Source of the DNA: Desulfitobacterium sp050251735
GTDB taxonomy: Bacteria > Bacillota > Desulfitobacteriia > Desulfitobacteriales > Desulfitobacteriaceae
Length of the DNA: 64,000 nt
Assembly (NCBI GenBank): GCA_050251735.1
Contig: JBFWMF010000018.1
Coordinates: 1 to 64,000 of the forward strand
Reading direction: 5' to 3'
A program made the translations under genes and the position numbers. Shown here piece after piece: positions 14,609 to 23,002 of this stretch; the stretch's first letter is position 1, and each line of letters begins with the position of its first letter. The notes under the pieces are model-generated. The model searched no databases. It saw nothing but the letters and a program-made list of their open reading frames with translations, and was not told where the DNA came from.

Positions 14609-15265
14609 TTATTTCAACTTTACAATGTTCTTTTGTATGCCTAAAAAATAGCTGATTCCCCATATAACAAGCAAAGCAATGGTACCGAACAAAAGCCAAA
14701 TCCAGGTGGACTTCGACACACCATGATAAATAAGTGCGGTACCTAGATAATAGGGGATTATGGTTATAGCGGCTGTCCAGACATATGGACAAAGTTTAAC
14801 TGAAGGCATAACCCCAGCTATATATCCTACTGTGTGGGCGGGAAGCGGAAGAAGGCGAGCAATAAATAACCCTAAAGTACCTTTATCTTCGATCCAATGG
14901 TCTACTGATTCAAAAAGTTTGGGGGTAACCAATTTCTGAAAGAAATCTTTCAAGTAATAATGAGCAAGATAATAGATAGCAAAATTGCTTAGAATAAATC
15001 CTAACCATGAGTATAGGGATCCCCAAAAGACTCCGAAGATCTTTAACAAGAGGATGAAGAACCCTTCCGAAGGTATAGGCGTCATGCAGAGTGCGGCCAT
15101 AATTAGAATTGCAAAGAAAATACCGCCGATTCCCCAGGACTGAATTAGAGAAGAGAGCTCGTTCTTGCGATCGAGATAGAAAAAGAGGACAATTAGCGCA
15201 ATGGAAATTACTAGAATTAAGGTTAGCAAGAGAGAATTTGTGCCGTGTGTTTTCTGAAACTTCAA
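14609..15265 (-). CDS. VTT-domain (TVP38/TMEM64 family) membrane protein
   Basis: An integral membrane protein of about 218 residues with roughly five to six hydrophobic segments. It has the VTT (SNARE-associated) signature: PIPSEGFFILLLKIFG and WLGFILSNFAIYYLAHY, then ARLLPLPAHTVGYIAG, matching the family's F-R-x-x-P-x-x-P-x-x-x-x-x-Y-x-x-G. Related DedA/VTT proteins act as lipid scramblases or flippases. TTG 15265 has AAGGTGAT about 8 nt upstream. A longer frame from TTG 15304 adds 13 residues but has no ribosome site. It stands alone on the minus strand. Confidence 0.78.
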   Translation of the reverse strand: MKFQKTHGTNSLLLTLILVISIALIVLFFYLDRKNELSSLIQSWGIGGIFFAILIMAALCMTPIPSEGFFILLLKIFGVFWGSLYSWLGFILSNFAIYYLAHYYLKDFFQKLVTPKLFESVDHWIEDKGTLGLFIARLLPLPAHTVGYIAGVMPSVKLCPYVWTAAITIIPYYLGTALIYHGVSKSTWIWLLFGTIALLVIWGISYFLGIQKNIVKLK

Positions 15266-15393
15266 GTTAACTATCACCTTGCCTTTGGAATCAAAGTATT
15301 TCAACTAAGTATAAACTTTAAGTGTATGAATGAAAATGCCACAAAGTAATTTTCTTGAATTTATATTGTATTGAACTAGCCACCCACCCGAGA

Positions 15394-15490
15394 AGTAATA
15401 TCCACACTGCAGGAGTATGCGTTGCGGGACGTAGTGTGGCGAAAACAGCGCACATTCTCTAATTTTCAGAGAAATGTGTGCTTGTTTTGC
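15394..15490 (+). repeat. Dispersed double-hairpin element, copy 2
   Basis: This starts with GTAATATCCACACTGCAGGA, identical to the element inside the third 5S remnant (from about 911). It continues with GTATG, a variable CGGGA block and GTAGTGTGGCGAAA, forming hairpin 1. Hairpin 2 differs in sequence (GCGCACATTCTCT with AGAGAAATGTGTGC) but keeps the same place and form. Two copies with conserved hairpin 1 and changed but paired hairpin 2 suggest a small mobile or structured element. Confidence 0.6.
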
Positions 15491-15601
15491 CTTCTTGCGA
15501 TAGTTGTCGGCTAAATCGGGTTGCTTTTTTGGCGCCGGCATAATTCTAATAGTCCTTGATTAGAAAATACCGAAATCAGGAAGAGAAAAGTCTGACCTTT
15601 A

Positions 15602-15630
15602 TTGACCTTTTAATAAAAAAATTTTATAAT
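15602..15630 (+). promoter_or_regulatory. Sigma-A promoter of the cbpA-like gene
   Basis: TTGACC (15602-15607) and TATAAT (15625-15630) are separated by 17 bp, 87 bp before the ATG at 15717. Confidence 0.75.
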
Positions 15631-15716
15631 ATAACCATGGCGATATAATCGTGAGTTGTAGTAAGAGCGAAAACTTACCAACAAAGTTTTTCATTGATGG
15701 AGATGAGGGGTGACTT

Positions 15717-16703
15717 ATGGATTTTAAAGATTATTATGCTATTCTCGGTGTACCCAGTGATGCGGAGGAAAAGGTTATTAAAAAAGCCTATCAAAAATTG
15801 GCCAAAAAATATCATCCGGATGTCAACCCAGACAATAAAGAAGCGGAAGAGAAGTTCAAAGAAGTCACTGAGGCTTATCAGGCCATCAGTGATCCTGAAA
15901 AACGCAGCAAATATGATGAGTTAAAACAAAATTATGAGTCCTGGAAGAAACGTGGGGGTAGAGGCGATTTTGATTGGAATCGCTGGCAAGCCCGACCTGG
16001 TGAGGGAACCCAGACTAGGACAATGACTCCTGAGGAATTCGCCGAGATCTTTGGAGACAGAGGATTTGGTGAGCGGGGATTTAGTGGTGGTTTCTCAGGT
16101 GCTGGAGATTTTTCGGATTTTTTCTCGACGATCTTTGGCGGGGGCGATCCTTTCGGTCAAACACGGGGCAACCGCTCAGCTCGTGCACAAGTAGGACGAG
16201 ATTTGGAATTGGAAGTTAGTGTAACCCTTGAGGAGGCCTATCACGGGACGACTCGACTTATTGACTTTGACGATAAACGGATTCAAGCGAAGATACCCAA
16301 AGGAGTGCGTACAGGGTCGAAAGTGCGGCTAGCAGGGCAAGGCGGAGCCGGGTATGGTGGTGGAGCCAATGGCGACCTTTACCTTCTGATCACTGTGGAG
16401 AAGAATTCTTTCTTTGAGCGCGAAGGTGATGACTTGACGACAGAGGTTACTGTTGACTTTTATAAAGCGGCACTGGGCGGCGAGGTGAGTATCAAAACTC
16501 TTGACGGAGAAGTGCTTATGAAAATTCCTCCCAAGATTCAAACAAAAGCTAAGCTACGTCTTAAAGGCAAAGGAATGCCTCGTTTAGAGAATCCGGGTCA
16601 AGCAGGAGATCTTTATGCGCAAATCTCTATCGTACTTCCTAAGGAGATGAGTACAGAGGAGATTGATGATCTTCGTTCACTTGCCCAACGATATCATCGT
16701 TGA
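15717..16703 (+). CDS. cbpA: DnaJ-type co-chaperone without zinc finger (CbpA-like)
   Basis: A 328-residue Hsp40. The J domain (1-70) has the catalytic HPD at about 33-35 (KYHPDVNPDN). A Gly/Phe-rich linker (about 100-155, GFGERGFSGGF) and the two-part C-terminal substrate domain (about 160-320) follow. No CxxCxGxG repeats are present, so it is a class II type like CbpA/DjlA rather than DnaJ. It would stimulate DnaK ATPase and, as in E. coli CbpA, might bind DNA. ATG 15717 follows GAGGGGTGA, with a good sigma-A promoter upstream. It stands apart from any dnaK operon, which suggests an accessory stress role. Confidence 0.9.
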   Translation: MDFKDYYAILGVPSDAEEKVIKKAYQKLAKKYHPDVNPDNKEAEEKFKEVTEAYQAISDPEKRSKYDELKQNYESWKKRGGRGDFDWNRWQARPGEGTQTRTMTPEEFAEIFGDRGFGERGFSGGFSGAGDFSDFFSTIFGGGDPFGQTRGNRSARAQVGRDLELEVSVTLEEAYHGTTRLIDFDDKRIQAKIPKGVRTGSKVRLAGQGGAGYGGGANGDLYLLITVEKNSFFEREGDDLTTEVTVDFYKAALGGEVSIKTLDGEVLMKIPPKIQTKAKLRLKGKGMPRLENPGQAGDLYAQISIVLPKEMSTEEIDDLRSLAQRYHR

Positions 16704-16796
16704 TCCTTGACGAAGGGGATATTGGCATTAGATAATGATGAGGTTGAGGTATTTAATAATCCAGAATCCATTTCAAAATGAAGGGTTGTGAAGTAG

Positions 16797-17060
16797 ATGA
16801 AACCTGTTACGATGTTTGTCTTGGAATCCTGCCCGTATTGTAAAGAGGCGCTTCGTTGGATGGAAGAACTGAAGGCTGAAAATGCTCATTATGAGAGGGT
16901 AGAGTTTACTATAGTCGACGAACAGCTTCAACCGGAGATTGCAAGGCAGTATCCCTACTATTATGTGCCAACATATTTTGTTGATGGAATTAAGGTTCAT
17001 GAGGGAGCTGCTACAAAGGATATCGTCCGTAATGTATTTGATAAGGCTCTAGAACATTGA
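16797..17060 (+). CDS. Glutaredoxin-like thiol-disulfide protein
   Basis: An 87-residue thioredoxin-fold protein with the active-site motif CPYC at residues 12-15, the cis-Pro segment YVPTYFVDG near 60, and GAATKDIV at the C-terminus. It is likely a small glutaredoxin-like or NrdH-like reductant of protein disulfides in the cytoplasm. ATG 16797 is preceded by GAAGGG. The 93-bp gap after the cbpA-like gene holds no terminator, so the two may be co-transcribed. A 12-bp hairpin follows. Confidence 0.85.
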   Translation: MKPVTMFVLESCPYCKEALRWMEELKAENAHYERVEFTIVDEQLQPEIARQYPYYYVPTYFVDGIKVHEGAATKDIVRNVFDKALEH

Positions 17061-17062
17061 TC

Positions 17063-17096
17063 TTAGGGGAACTCTGTAAAGTAGGAGTTCCCCTAA
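17063..17096 (+). terminator. Hairpin after the glutaredoxin-like gene
   Basis: TTAGGGGAACTC (17063-17074) pairs perfectly with GAGTTCCCCTAA (17085-17096). No T-run follows, so termination strength is uncertain. Confidence 0.6.
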
Positions 17097-17249
17097 ATAT
17101 TAGCTTCGTTCGCCTTGAACGAACTCAGCGGGTACCACGAAAGCACTGCTTTCGCACGTAGCAAGTTGATCGTTGGCTATGGTGAAAGTTATTCCGAAGA
17201 CAAAGAGTGAATCTGCTTACTTTGAACACTAGGAGGAAATCTGCTTACT

Positions 17250-18167
17250 ATGGAAATCAAGACTGTATCGATAATCGGATTAGGCGCACTGGGGATATTA
17301 TTTGGAGATCATCTAGTAAAGAGAATGCCCCATGAAAACTTAAGAATTCTTGCTGATTCAGATAGAATAAAGAAATACCAGAAGGAGCTGGTATATTGCA
17401 ATGATGAAGGGTGTGAATTTCACTACTTGTCACCTGCAGAAGAATGCCCACCTTCGGATCTTATTATTTTTGCTGTGAAGTATAGTGGTTTAGAAGATGC
17501 TATTCAGGCGGTCAAGAATCATATCGGGGAAAACACACTGATCTTGTCAGCTCTCAATGGAGTTACAAGTGAAGAAGTCATAGGTCGAACCTTTGGTATG
17601 GAGAAGATTGTCCATTGCGTTGCCCAAGGGATGGATGCAGTAAAAGAAGGAAACAGATTACGTTATCATAATAAGGGGTTACTTTGTATAGGTGACCGTG
17701 AGCCAGGCACAATTTCACCAAAAGTAAAAAGGATTGCTGACTTCTTTGAGAAGATGGAATTCCCCTTTGAGATTGATACCGATATGGTAAGAAGACAGTG
17801 GGGGAAACTCATGCTTAATGTAGGAGTCAATCAAACAGTAGCAGTCTATGGTAGTAATTATGGTGAGATTCAAAGAAAAGGACAGGCAAGGGATACAATG
17901 ATTGCAGCTATGAGAGAGGTTGTAAACATATCCGTGCATGAGGGATTCCCTTTGACGGAAGAAGATTTAAAGTACTGGCTAGAGGTCTTAGGTAAATTAA
18001 GTCCGGAAGGGAAGCCTTCCATGCTACAGGACATTGAAGCAAAACGTTATAGCGAAGTTGAGCTATTCTCGGGTACAGTTATGGCACTAGGAAAAAAGCA
18101 TGGGATAGCTACCCCTGTGAACCAGGAATTATATCAACGAATTAAAGCTTTGGAAGCTAGTTTTTAA
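17250..18167 (+). CDS. Ketopantoate reductase-like (PanE/ApbA family) NADP oxidoreductase
   Basis: A 305-residue protein with an N-terminal Rossmann nucleotide site (VSIIGLGALGILFG, residues 6-19). It also has the ApbA middle motif ALNGVTSEE near 112 and the all-helical C-terminal domain beginning at MLNVGVNQ near 190, with the KPSMLQDIEAKR signature near 255-266 that carries substrate-binding and catalytic residues. PanE makes pantoate for CoA. No pan genes are near, and several Firmicute paralogues act on other 2-keto acids, so the substrate is not certain. ATG 17250 has AGGAGGA 12 nt upstream. It is apparently monocistronic. Confidence 0.85.
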   Translation: MEIKTVSIIGLGALGILFGDHLVKRMPHENLRILADSDRIKKYQKELVYCNDEGCEFHYLSPAEECPPSDLIIFAVKYSGLEDAIQAVKNHIGENTLILSALNGVTSEEVIGRTFGMEKIVHCVAQGMDAVKEGNRLRYHNKGLLCIGDREPGTISPKVKRIADFFEKMEFPFEIDTDMVRRQWGKLMLNVGVNQTVAVYGSNYGEIQRKGQARDTMIAAMREVVNISVHEGFPLTEEDLKYWLEVLGKLSPEGKPSMLQDIEAKRYSEVELFSGTVMALGKKHGIATPVNQELYQRIKALEASF

Positions 18168-18299
18168 TTACCTCATAACCGTTCACCCCTCATTTTGGAC
18201 CTGAGAGGTTCAAATTTCATCCGTTAGAGGAAATATTCATAGTATTGCAAAAATGTGTAATATAATATGGGTAAGAAATAGATATGAGGGGTGATTGGT

Positions 18300-18485
18300 A
18301 TGAAGGTTTATGTTGTTAAGAGCATGGATACTAACTTTGTGAGTTCGGTCGACAGAATATTTATCAGCAAGCAAGAAGCTGAAAGATATGCAGTTTTGCA
18401 GAATGAAAAATATAAATTTGTAACTTTCTTGGTCTCTGAATACCAAGTATTTAACGACGCAAGCCAAAGTAGCTTAGCCTTTTAA
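18300..18485 (+). CDS. Small protein of unknown function (61 aa)
   Basis: A 61-residue soluble protein with no cysteine and no membrane segment. It reads MKVYVVKSMDTNF at the start and has an alternating beta-like pattern with a central SKQEAERYAVLQNEKY helix. The shape suggests a small alpha/beta domain. ATG 18300 has GAGGGGTGA 8 nt upstream, which favours it over GTG 18291. A TATAAT box occurs at 18261-18266, but no convincing -35. A long hairpin terminator follows at 18551, so it is probably a single-gene unit. I do not recognise a family. Confidence 0.7.
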   Translation: MKVYVVKSMDTNFVSSVDRIFISKQEAERYAVLQNEKYKFVTFLVSEYQVFNDASQSSLAF

Positions 18486-18550
18486 AACGAGCAGTTACAT
18501 GAAAAAGAAGTTAAAGAATAAGCGAACTGAACAATGCTCCGTGGAGCTTT

Positions 18551-18616
18551 TAATCTCCCCCTTTAGGCGACTGGTTGTATTGCAAATATAACTTGTGGCG
18601 AAAAGGGGGATTTTTC
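18551..18616 (+). terminator. Long hairpin terminator
   Basis: AATCTCCCCCTTT (from 18552) pairs with AAAAGGGGGATT (to about 18612), with further pairing of GGCGAC and GTGGCG inside. TTTTT follows. Confidence 0.75.
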
Positions 18617-18772
18617 ATTTCAATACTCATGCCCTGAGTTGGTGTGGGTGTTATTTTTTTTCATAATAATTTTATAATTATTTATAAGATTACGTAAAAC
18701 GTGCAAACTAATCACAATGCTAATCAAACTATATTTTAGGAAAAGGAAATACGTTTAAAGGAGGAAGGTAGT

Positions 18773-19837
18773 TTGAAATCCAAGAAAATTATACTCGGAC
18801 TAGCATTGATTGCACTGGTTATCACGGTACTCGTAGGCTGCAAGACACAGAATCAAACCCCGCCACCCACAGGGACGGCCACTGACCAGCCTGTAAATCC
18901 ACCACCAGCTGAAGCTCAATACGTGGGTAGCGAAAGTTGTAAAGGTTGTCACTCGGAATACCATGGCAACTTCACCAAAACCCAACACTCCAAGGCCTTT
19001 AAGCCCCTGGCAGACTATGCTCTAACCCAGCCAGCAGGGGAAATAAAACTTTTTGATACGAAGGCTACGGATAAGTCAGGGACCCTTGATCTGGCCAATA
19101 AAGATCTGGTCTATGGGGTAATGATGGATCATTATGTCATTGCAAAAGCTCCCGAAGGGTTTAGCGAGAAAGTTTACCGTGTAGCTGCCTTAGAGAAGTC
19201 TGGAGAAAAATATGTAGTTAAGCCTGCTAAAGGTACTGATGTGGATAAGGATGGCAAGCCTGATTACACAGCAGAAAGCTTCAGCTGCGGCAAATGTCAC
19301 GCCCCGGGTATTGAAGTGAATTCTAAAGATTATGGAGTGTCCTGTGAGTCCTGTCATGGTCCCGGTGGAAATCACGTAAGTGCCGCCACTAAGAAAGGAA
19401 CCATGGATCCTAAGACAGCTGTAAACGCATGCAATACCTGTCATGAAAGCAATCCGAGTAAGAACACCGAAGGGGTATGGACAGCAAACACCCACTATGG
19501 AACACGAAACTATTTTGCCAGCAAGCATGGGCAAAGTACTTCGATGAACTGTTTGACCTGTCACGAATCGCATAAGGCGAATGCCAGCGGTATGTTGCTT
19601 AAAGCAGATAAAGCCCAAGATATCTGTGCTCAGTGCCACCAAGGAAAAACCATGGATCTTGATAAGATGATGTGGAAGAACCCCACAGATGCTCGAGGCC
19701 ACTTTACTAAGGATCACAGCTTTGGCGCTCTGCCTTATGATAAGCTAGGTGATAAAGACAAGACACCAGAAATTGAGATCACCAATAAAGAGGCTATCGA
19801 TATGATTACCAAGCTACTGCCGGAAGCAGCAAAGTAA
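18773..19837 (+). CDS. Hexahaem c-type cytochrome lipoprotein
   Basis: A 354-residue exported cytochrome. The N-terminal hydrophobic segment ends in the lipobox VLVGC, so it is likely membrane-anchored on the outer face. Six CxxCH haem sites are visible in order: CKGCH, CGKCH, CESCH, CNTCH, CLTCH and CAQCH. The spacing, with an early single site, a cluster of three in the middle and a doubled motif at the end, resembles cytochrome c554-type and OmcA-like electron carriers in Firmicutes. It could pass electrons to an extracellular or membrane reductase. No reductase gene is adjacent. TTG 18773 follows GGAGGAAGG. Terminators lie on both sides, so it is monocistronic. Confidence 0.9.
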   Translation: MKSKKIILGLALIALVITVLVGCKTQNQTPPPTGTATDQPVNPPPAEAQYVGSESCKGCHSEYHGNFTKTQHSKAFKPLADYALTQPAGEIKLFDTKATDKSGTLDLANKDLVYGVMMDHYVIAKAPEGFSEKVYRVAALEKSGEKYVVKPAKGTDVDKDGKPDYTAESFSCGKCHAPGIEVNSKDYGVSCESCHGPGGNHVSAATKKGTMDPKTAVNACNTCHESNPSKNTEGVWTANTHYGTRNYFASKHGQSTSMNCLTCHESHKANASGMLLKADKAQDICAQCHQGKTMDLDKMMWKNPTDARGHFTKDHSFGALPYDKLGDKDKTPEIEITNKEAIDMITKLLPEAAK

Positions 19838-19870
19838 ATACCTAAAGTAGAAGTATAAGAGGAATATAGA

Positions 19871-19913
19871 TAATCTCCCTATTGATAGATAACTCTTCAG
19901 TAGGGGGATTTTC
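19871..19913 (+). terminator. Terminator after the cytochrome gene
   Basis: AATCTCCCTATTGA pairs with TCAGTAGGGGGATT around a short loop and is followed by TTCCTT. Confidence 0.7.
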
Positions 19914-20004
19914 CTTGCTGTATTGCCGGCTTTGGCTATAGCGTTCTCTTTACACATTTTGAAAATTGGCTACAAATCCAATTTGCCTGAATAACCTTGC
20001 TCAA

Positions 20005-20058
20005 AAAAGGGGCTGATACAAAATGAACAGATAAGCTCATTTTGTATCAGCCCCTTTT
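20005..20058. terminator. 22-bp perfect inverted repeat
   Basis: Bases 20005-20026 are perfectly complementary to 20037-20058, with A-runs and T-runs at the outer ends. It would act as a terminator in either direction. Confidence 0.7.
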
Positions 20059-20277
20059 AGGTAAGTGCTCTCATTCGAAAGTCACTTCATTGGCATGACA
20101 ATCATGATGGCCGCCATGATTGTCACGCAGATTAACAGTTTGGAAAATATTCGAGAATCATTATTAACATAACCGAATGTAAAATTTCTATTCTTAAGAT
20201 TTTAGAAAGTTATAAATAAAAAGAGCCCAGCAGGTTGCCGGGCATAGAGCAGAGGGGTTAGATTGAGGAGGAGTGAA

Positions 20278-20292
20278 ATGATTAACTACTAA
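20278..20292 (+). other. Four-codon mini-ORF with strong ribosome-binding site
   Basis: GAGGAGGAGTGAA directly precedes ATG ATT AAC TAC TAA, encoding Met-Ile-Asn-Tyr. Such a strong site before a tiny frame could be a leader peptide or part of an untranslated RNA. No downstream coupling to hypF (20466) is evident. Confidence 0.35.
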
Positions 20293-20293
20293 G

Positions 20294-20311
20294 TATCACA
20301 TGATTGTGATA
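20294..20311. promoter_or_regulatory. Palindromic candidate operator upstream of hyp operon
   Basis: TATCACA-TGAT-TGTGATA is a perfect palindrome, 155 bp before hypF. It recalls CRP/FNR-superfamily sites, but the half-sites do not match FNR (TTGAT) or Rex (TTGTGA first) order, so the regulator is unknown. Confidence 0.4.
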
Positions 20312-20465
20312 GTACACGCATTTCACAATTAGATTGTAACCTATTACGCAAAGATTTACCAGTCCTTTTTAAAATTTCCGAATATTAAAATTATTTACTT
20401 AATACCTCTTCCGAGTGTAGAATGTATTTACATGGTTGGGCTCAGAAGAAAGCGGGTAATTCGTT

Positions 20466-22781
20466 ATGCAAAGAGCTTATTCTATCCATCTTAACGGTAT
20501 CGTTCAGGGCGTTGGGTTTAGACCCTATGTCTATCGTTTAGCGGGTGAGATGGGGATTAAGGGGTGGGTCAATAATTCTAGTCATGGGGTAGGTATACAT
20601 GCCGAGGGATGTCAAGTTGATATTTTCTATGCTCGGTTGCTCAAAGAAGCCCCCCCTTTAGCAAAAATTACTCAAGCCGAATGTGAAGAGACGGTGTTTC
20701 GTTTTTATAAAGCTTTTAAAATTATGCACAGCGAGGACGATGGCTTGGCTGATGTTTTAATTTCACCGGATATTGCGACCTGTGCCGATTGCTTTGACGA
20801 GCTAAGGGATCCCAATAACAGACGTTATCACTACGCGTTTACCAATTGTACAAATTGTGGGCCGCGTTATACCATTATCGAGGATGTTCCCTATGATCGT
20901 ATCCAAACAACGATGAAAGTCTTCCCCATGTGTGAAGCCTGTGCCCAAGAATATGAGAATCCAGCTGACCGCCGTTTTCATGCTCAGCCTGTGGCCTGCT
21001 CCCGATGTGGGCCGGTAATACAGCTTTTGGATGCTCAAGGTGAGGCCTTAGAGGGCTTGGGAATTGAGAAATTAGCTCAAGGAGCTATTCTCGCAGTTAA
21101 GGGGTTGGGTGGATTTCATTTAGTCTGTGATGCCAGAGATTCTACAGCCATTCAGCATTTGCGCCAGCGTAAGGAAAGAGGAGCAAAACCATTTGCATTA
21201 ATGGCTAGGAATATCGAAGTCATCCGTAACTGTTTTCGGCTTTCTGAGCAAGAGGAGGCGCTCCTGAGAAGTTCGGCAGCCCCTATCGTTATCCTAGAGA
21301 GGAAAAAGGAAAGTGAGGGCTATCTTCCTCAGGAGATTGCACCGGGAATCCATACCTTAGGGGTGATGCTACCCTATACGCCCTTGCACGCTATGCTCTT
21401 TGATGGCCCATACGATTTTTTGGTGATGACCAGTGCCAACCTAAGCGGTCGTCCCTTGATCTACAGGAATGAAGAGGCCTTGAGCGAGCTTAAGGGAATT
21501 GCCGATTATTTTCTGATCCATAATCGGGATATCTATCATCCTTGTGATGATTCGGTACTTCAGGTCATCGGGGAAGAGCCTGTATGGCATCGACGAGCCC
21601 GTGGCTATGTTCCTTTACCTCAAGCATATTCTAAGACTCAGCCTGCTCCTATCTTAGGGGTGGGTGGAGAATTGAAAAATGCTTTCTGTCTAGCGGCAAA
21701 TGGTAGGGCATTTACCAGTCAGTATATTGGGGATATGGAGGGATATGAGAATTTCCAACGCTTTCGTCAAGAGTTTGCTTCCTTCCAAAAGGTCGTAAAG
21801 ATTGAACCGGAAATAGTGGCCTTCGATGCCCATCCCAATTACCAAACCACACGGTTTGCACAAGAGGGACCTTGGTTGTCCAAGATTAAAGTTCAGCATC
21901 ATCATGCCCATTTAGTCAGTGTCTTGGGCGAACAGGGGATCACTGAACCTACTTTAGGGGTGGTTTGTGATGGGACAGGCTGGGGTGAGGATCAAACGAT
22001 CTGGGGGTTTGAGTTTCTGAAGGGAAATGCTGCAGGGTATGAGCGTTTAGCTCATCTCGAATATCTCCCTCTACCCGGAGGCGATACGGCTGCGAAGCAC
22101 CCTTTGCGTATTGCCTATGCCTATGGTAAAACGCTACTCTCTCCCTATGAGTGGGCAAAGACACAAGGGCTCTGGGAGGGTTTGACCGCGTCGGAGCAAA
22201 AGGTTCTGGACCAACAGTTAGAGAGAAGAATTAATGTTTTTGCAACCTCAAGTTGTGGTAGACTATTCGATGCAATGAGCGCAGTGCTGGGTATTTGTAC
22301 GCAGGTTACCTATGAAGGACAGGCAGCCATCGAATTAGAGAGCAGGGCCATAACCTGGCTGCATAACATGAGGGATAGTTATGGATCAATAGCTGTTGAA
22401 GAGCTTCTAGGACATTCCCCACGTTATCCCATGAAGTGGGATGAGAATGAAGAAGGGTTGATCTTAAAAATTGGAAGAATCTTTGCCAGCGTTTTGCAAG
22501 ACCTGCTTGAGGGAAAAGAGATTGGCTTTATTGCTACCCATTTTCATGACTCCATAGCCCATGGCATCATTCAAACTGTGCTCAGGCTCCAAGCAAACCA
22601 AGGGCCCGTAGCTTTAACGGGTGGAGTCTTTCAAAATAAACTTTTGACGGAAAGAGTATTAGCACTTTGTAAACCCCATGATATTCCGGTTCTTCGTGCC
22701 AAGGAACTGCCACCGGGTGATGGGGGGCTTGCCTTTGGGCAAGTTATCATAGCAAATGAGAGGTGTTCATCATGTGTTTAG
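20466..22781 (+). CDS. hypF: Carbamoyltransferase HypF (NiFe-hydrogenase maturation)
   Basis: A 771-residue enzyme that makes the thiocarboxamide cyanide precursor on HypE from carbamoyl phosphate. The domains, in order, are: acylphosphatase-like (1-90, with GIVQGVGFRPYVYR); two Cys4 zinc fingers (about 105-180, CADCFDE/CTNCGPRY and CEACAQE/CSRCGP); a YrdC-like domain (about 195-380, with the KxR-type KERGAKPFALMARN); and a Kae1-like carbamoyltransferase domain (about 400-771, with HHHAHLVSV and the GGVFQN motif). The length is typical. It heads a hypF-C-D-E operon, and its stop overlaps the hypC start. The hydrogenase it serves is not in this window. Confidence 0.95.
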   Translation: MQRAYSIHLNGIVQGVGFRPYVYRLAGEMGIKGWVNNSSHGVGIHAEGCQVDIFYARLLKEAPPLAKITQAECEETVFRFYKAFKIMHSEDDGLADVLISPDIATCADCFDELRDPNNRRYHYAFTNCTNCGPRYTIIEDVPYDRIQTTMKVFPMCEACAQEYENPADRRFHAQPVACSRCGPVIQLLDAQGEALEGLGIEKLAQGAILAVKGLGGFHLVCDARDSTAIQHLRQRKERGAKPFALMARNIEVIRNCFRLSEQEEALLRSSAAPIVILERKKESEGYLPQEIAPGIHTLGVMLPYTPLHAMLFDGPYDFLVMTSANLSGRPLIYRNEEALSELKGIADYFLIHNRDIYHPCDDSVLQVIGEEPVWHRRARGYVPLPQAYSKTQPAPILGVGGELKNAFCLAANGRAFTSQYIGDMEGYENFQRFRQEFASFQKVVKIEPEIVAFDAHPNYQTTRFAQEGPWLSKIKVQHHHAHLVSVLGEQGITEPTLGVVCDGTGWGEDQTIWGFEFLKGNAAGYERLAHLEYLPLPGGDTAAKHPLRIAYAYGKTLLSPYEWAKTQGLWEGLTASEQKVLDQQLERRINVFATSSCGRLFDAMSAVLGICTQVTYEGQAAIELESRAITWLHNMRDSYGSIAVEELLGHSPRYPMKWDENEEGLILKIGRIFASVLQDLLEGKEIGFIATHFHDSIAHGIIQTVLRLQANQGPVALTGGVFQNKLLTERVLALCKPHDIPVLRAKELPPGDGGLAFGQVIIANERCSSCV

Positions 22782-23002
22782 CTATTCCAGCTCGCATCGT
22801 TTCGATCGAGGAATTTTTGGCCAAGGTCGATATGATGGGAAATGAGCGTGTTGTGGGAACCCATTTGGTGCCTGATGCTCAGGTCGGTGATTATGTCTTA
22901 GTTCATGCTGGTTTTGCCATCGAAGTCGTGGACCAACGCTATGCAGAAGAAACGGTCGAATTATTGATAGAGGAAGCGAATGCCCGTGAAGAATTACAAT
23001 AA
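22772..23002 (+). CDS. hypC: Hydrogenase maturation chaperone HypC
   Basis: A 76-residue HypC/HybG/HupF protein beginning MCLAIPARIV. Cys2, exposed after Met removal, is the residue that carries the Fe(CN)2CO unit with HypD. The rest is the small beta-barrel (VGDYVLVHAGFAIEVV). ATG 22772 is chosen because Cys must be residue 2; GAGAGG lies 8 nt upstream inside hypF. It overlaps hypF by 10 bp and hypD by 23 bp, so translation is coupled. Confidence 0.95.
   Translation: MCLAIPARIVSIEEFLAKVDMMGNERVVGTHLVPDAQVGDYVLVHAGFAIEVVDQRYAEETVELLIEEANAREELQ

Larger units (their letters stand above)
19914..20465. other. Hairpin-rich intergenic region before hypF
   Basis: A 550-bp stretch without a recognisable protein gene. 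It contains a 22-bp perfect hairpin (20005-20058), a smaller hairpin (20097-20125), a GCCC-AGCAGGTTGCC-GGGC hairpin near 20225-20242, a four-codon mini-ORF with a very strong ribosome site (20278-20292), and a palindrome (20294-20311). It is probably regulatory DNA for the hyp operon plus an RNA element. Confidence 0.5.

Noticed and set aside
20294..20311. Palindrome as a Rex or FNR site
   Set aside because: Rex needs TTGTGA-N6-TCACAA, and FNR needs TTGAT-N4-ATCAA. The half-sites here are in the opposite order with a 4-bp spacer.
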